A DNA stretch of 5,716 bases, from assembly GCA_964390645.1 (NCBI GenBank), contig CAYMLL010000407.1, positions 1 through 5,716 of the forward strand, written 5' to 3'. Positions 5,221 through 5,716 of the stretch are shown piece by piece. Source of the DNA: CAYMLL01 sp964390645 (GTDB taxonomy: Bacteria > Planctomycetota > UBA8108). Positions within the stretch are counted from its first letter, which is position 1. Each line of letters begins with the position of its first letter. The position numbers and the translations under genes were made by a program. The notes under the pieces are model-generated. The model was given only the letters and a program-made list of their open reading frames with translations, had not been told where the DNA came from and did no database searches.

Positions 5221-5716
5221 ACGAGGCGCGCCTCGACAGACTGACTCCCGCCGCGATCGTCGCGGTCGTCACTCACCTGATCGTCCTGTGGGCGCTCGGA
5301 CTGCTCCCCTTCGGCTCGCGGGATGTCGTTCGCCCCGCGATCGCCGGAAGCCGGGCGCACGCACCGATCCCGGTGCTCATCGATTCCGTGACGAAGCCGC
5401 CGACGCTGCTTCGACCGTCGCGACCGATGGCGCTCTTCGAGCCCGTCTTTTCACGGCCGACGCCGGCATCGTACCGCCCACCGGCAACCGGGCTCGCCTC
5501 GCCGAGGATCACCGACGACACCAGTCCCGGCAAGACGGGCTCCAGCGAGACGGGCTCCGGCAAGACGGGCCCCGGCAAGACGGGCCCCGGCAAGACGGGC
5601 CCCGGCAAGACGGGCCCCGGCAAGACGGGCCCCGGCAAGACGGGCCCCGGCAAGACGGGCCCCGGCAAGACGGGCCCCGGCAAGACGGGCCCCGGCAAGA
5701 CGGGCCCCGGCAAGAC
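5217..5716 (+). CDS. TonB-like energy transducer with PGKTG repeat linker (partial, runs off the right edge)
   Basis: An ATG inside the receptor's last codons (ATGA overlap) opens a frame with no stop through the window end, giving 166 codons. Residues 1-11 are short and charged. Residues 12-32 form one membrane segment (AIVAVVTHLIVLWALGLLPF and flanks) with an in-to-out orientation expected. His20 falls at the same position as the essential transmembrane His of E. coli TonB, with Ala16 where E. coli has Ser16. After it come PIPVLIDSVTKPP (50-62), resembling the strand and Pro-rich entry that follow the TonB anchor, and a Pro/Arg-rich stretch to residue 103. From 104 on the protein is PGKTG repeats to the edge. 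In TonB the rigid periplasmic linker is normally EP/KP-rich, so PGKTG would be an unusual replacement. The C-terminal domain that grips the TonB box is not in view, so the identity rests on the anchor, the linker position and the neighbouring receptor. It could instead be another Pro-rich single-pass protein. Confidence 0.7.
   Translation, partial: MNEARLDRLTPAAIVAVVTHLIVLWALGLLPFGSRDVVRPAIAGSRAHAPIPVLIDSVTKPPTLLRPSRPMALFEPVFSRPTPASYRPPATGLASPRITDDTSPGKTGSSETGSGKTGPGKTGPGKTGPGKTGPGKTGPGKTGPGKTGPGKTGPGKTGPGKTGPGK
5526..5716 (+). repeat. 15-base tandem repeat encoding PGKTG, at least 12 copies, open at the window end
   Basis: Twelve complete units start at 5526 and step by 15 bases to 5705, followed by 11 bases of a thirteenth. 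The unit is CCCGGCAAGACGGGC. Unit 1 is canonical, unit 2 is diverged (SSETG), unit 3 has one change (SGKTG), and units 4-12 are identical at the nucleotide level. All are in frame with the TonB-like gene. Identity at synonymous positions points to recent expansion by slippage or unequal exchange. Confidence 0.97.

Noticed and set aside
5273..5713. Minus-strand frame encoding LPGPV-type repeats
   Set aside because: It is the reverse complement of the PGKTG array. The plus frame has an ATGA-coupled start, a Shine-Dalgarno and a TonB-like membrane anchor; the minus frame has none.
5526..5716. Repeated GKTG as a P-loop (Walker A) array
   Set aside because: Walker A needs GxxxxGK[ST] in a nucleotide-binding fold. 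Here GKT is part of a short tandem repeat in a periplasmic linker.
5526..5716. Collagen-like repeat
   Set aside because: Collagen requires Gly at every third residue. Here Gly spacing alternates 3 and 2.
5526..5716. CRISPR array
   Set aside because: Units are directly contiguous 15-base repeats without spacers and lie in a coding frame.

Overview
The window is GC-rich bacterial DNA from a Gram-negative (diderm) organism. Two gene pairs diverge from a non-coding gap of about 460 bases. The left pair is characteristic of Planctomycetota and is also found in Verrucomicrobiota, Acidobacteriota and Myxococcota: a 'planctomycete cytochrome' protein of the PSCyt1/PSD (DUF1587-1595-1592-1588-1585) type and the start of what is probably its usual partner, a DUF1552 protein. 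The phylum is inferred from these families and from base composition, and the sequence alone does not settle it.

Minus strand, read leftwards from about 2521. A complete 779-residue exported protein has two c-type haem motifs, CFACH near the N-terminus and CWRCH near the C-terminus. Eight bases after its stop, a second exported protein begins and runs off the left edge; only its first 57 residues are visible. The signal peptide of the first protein is encoded largely by a hexanucleotide microsatellite, and the protein carries a very Asp-rich insert.

Gap 2522-2979. No convincing gene is seen here. It holds inverted repeats, one weak promoter candidate facing right, and a perfect hairpin in the leader of the right-hand gene.

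Plus strand, read rightwards from 2980. A complete 746-residue outer-membrane TonB-dependent receptor has a signal peptide, TonB box, plug and barrel. It overlaps by four bases (ATGA) the start of a second gene that is absent from simple complete-ORF lists because it has no stop in the window. That gene encodes a protein with a TonB-like N-terminus: one membrane segment with histidine at position 20, then a proline-rich stretch. It then enters a 15-base tandem repeat encoding Pro-Gly-Lys-Thr-Gly, which continues to the window edge. A strong Shine-Dalgarno for this gene lies inside the last codons of the receptor.

Together the right pair looks like a dedicated uptake unit: an outer-membrane receptor and its own energy transducer made by coupled translation. 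The substrate cannot be named. The two haem-receptor landmarks (FRAP and NPNL) are only partly matched and no histidine lies between them. A functional link between the uptake pair and the divergent cytochrome pair is only suggested by position. The most unusual element is the PGKTG repeat, an atypical linker for a TonB protein and probably recently expanded.
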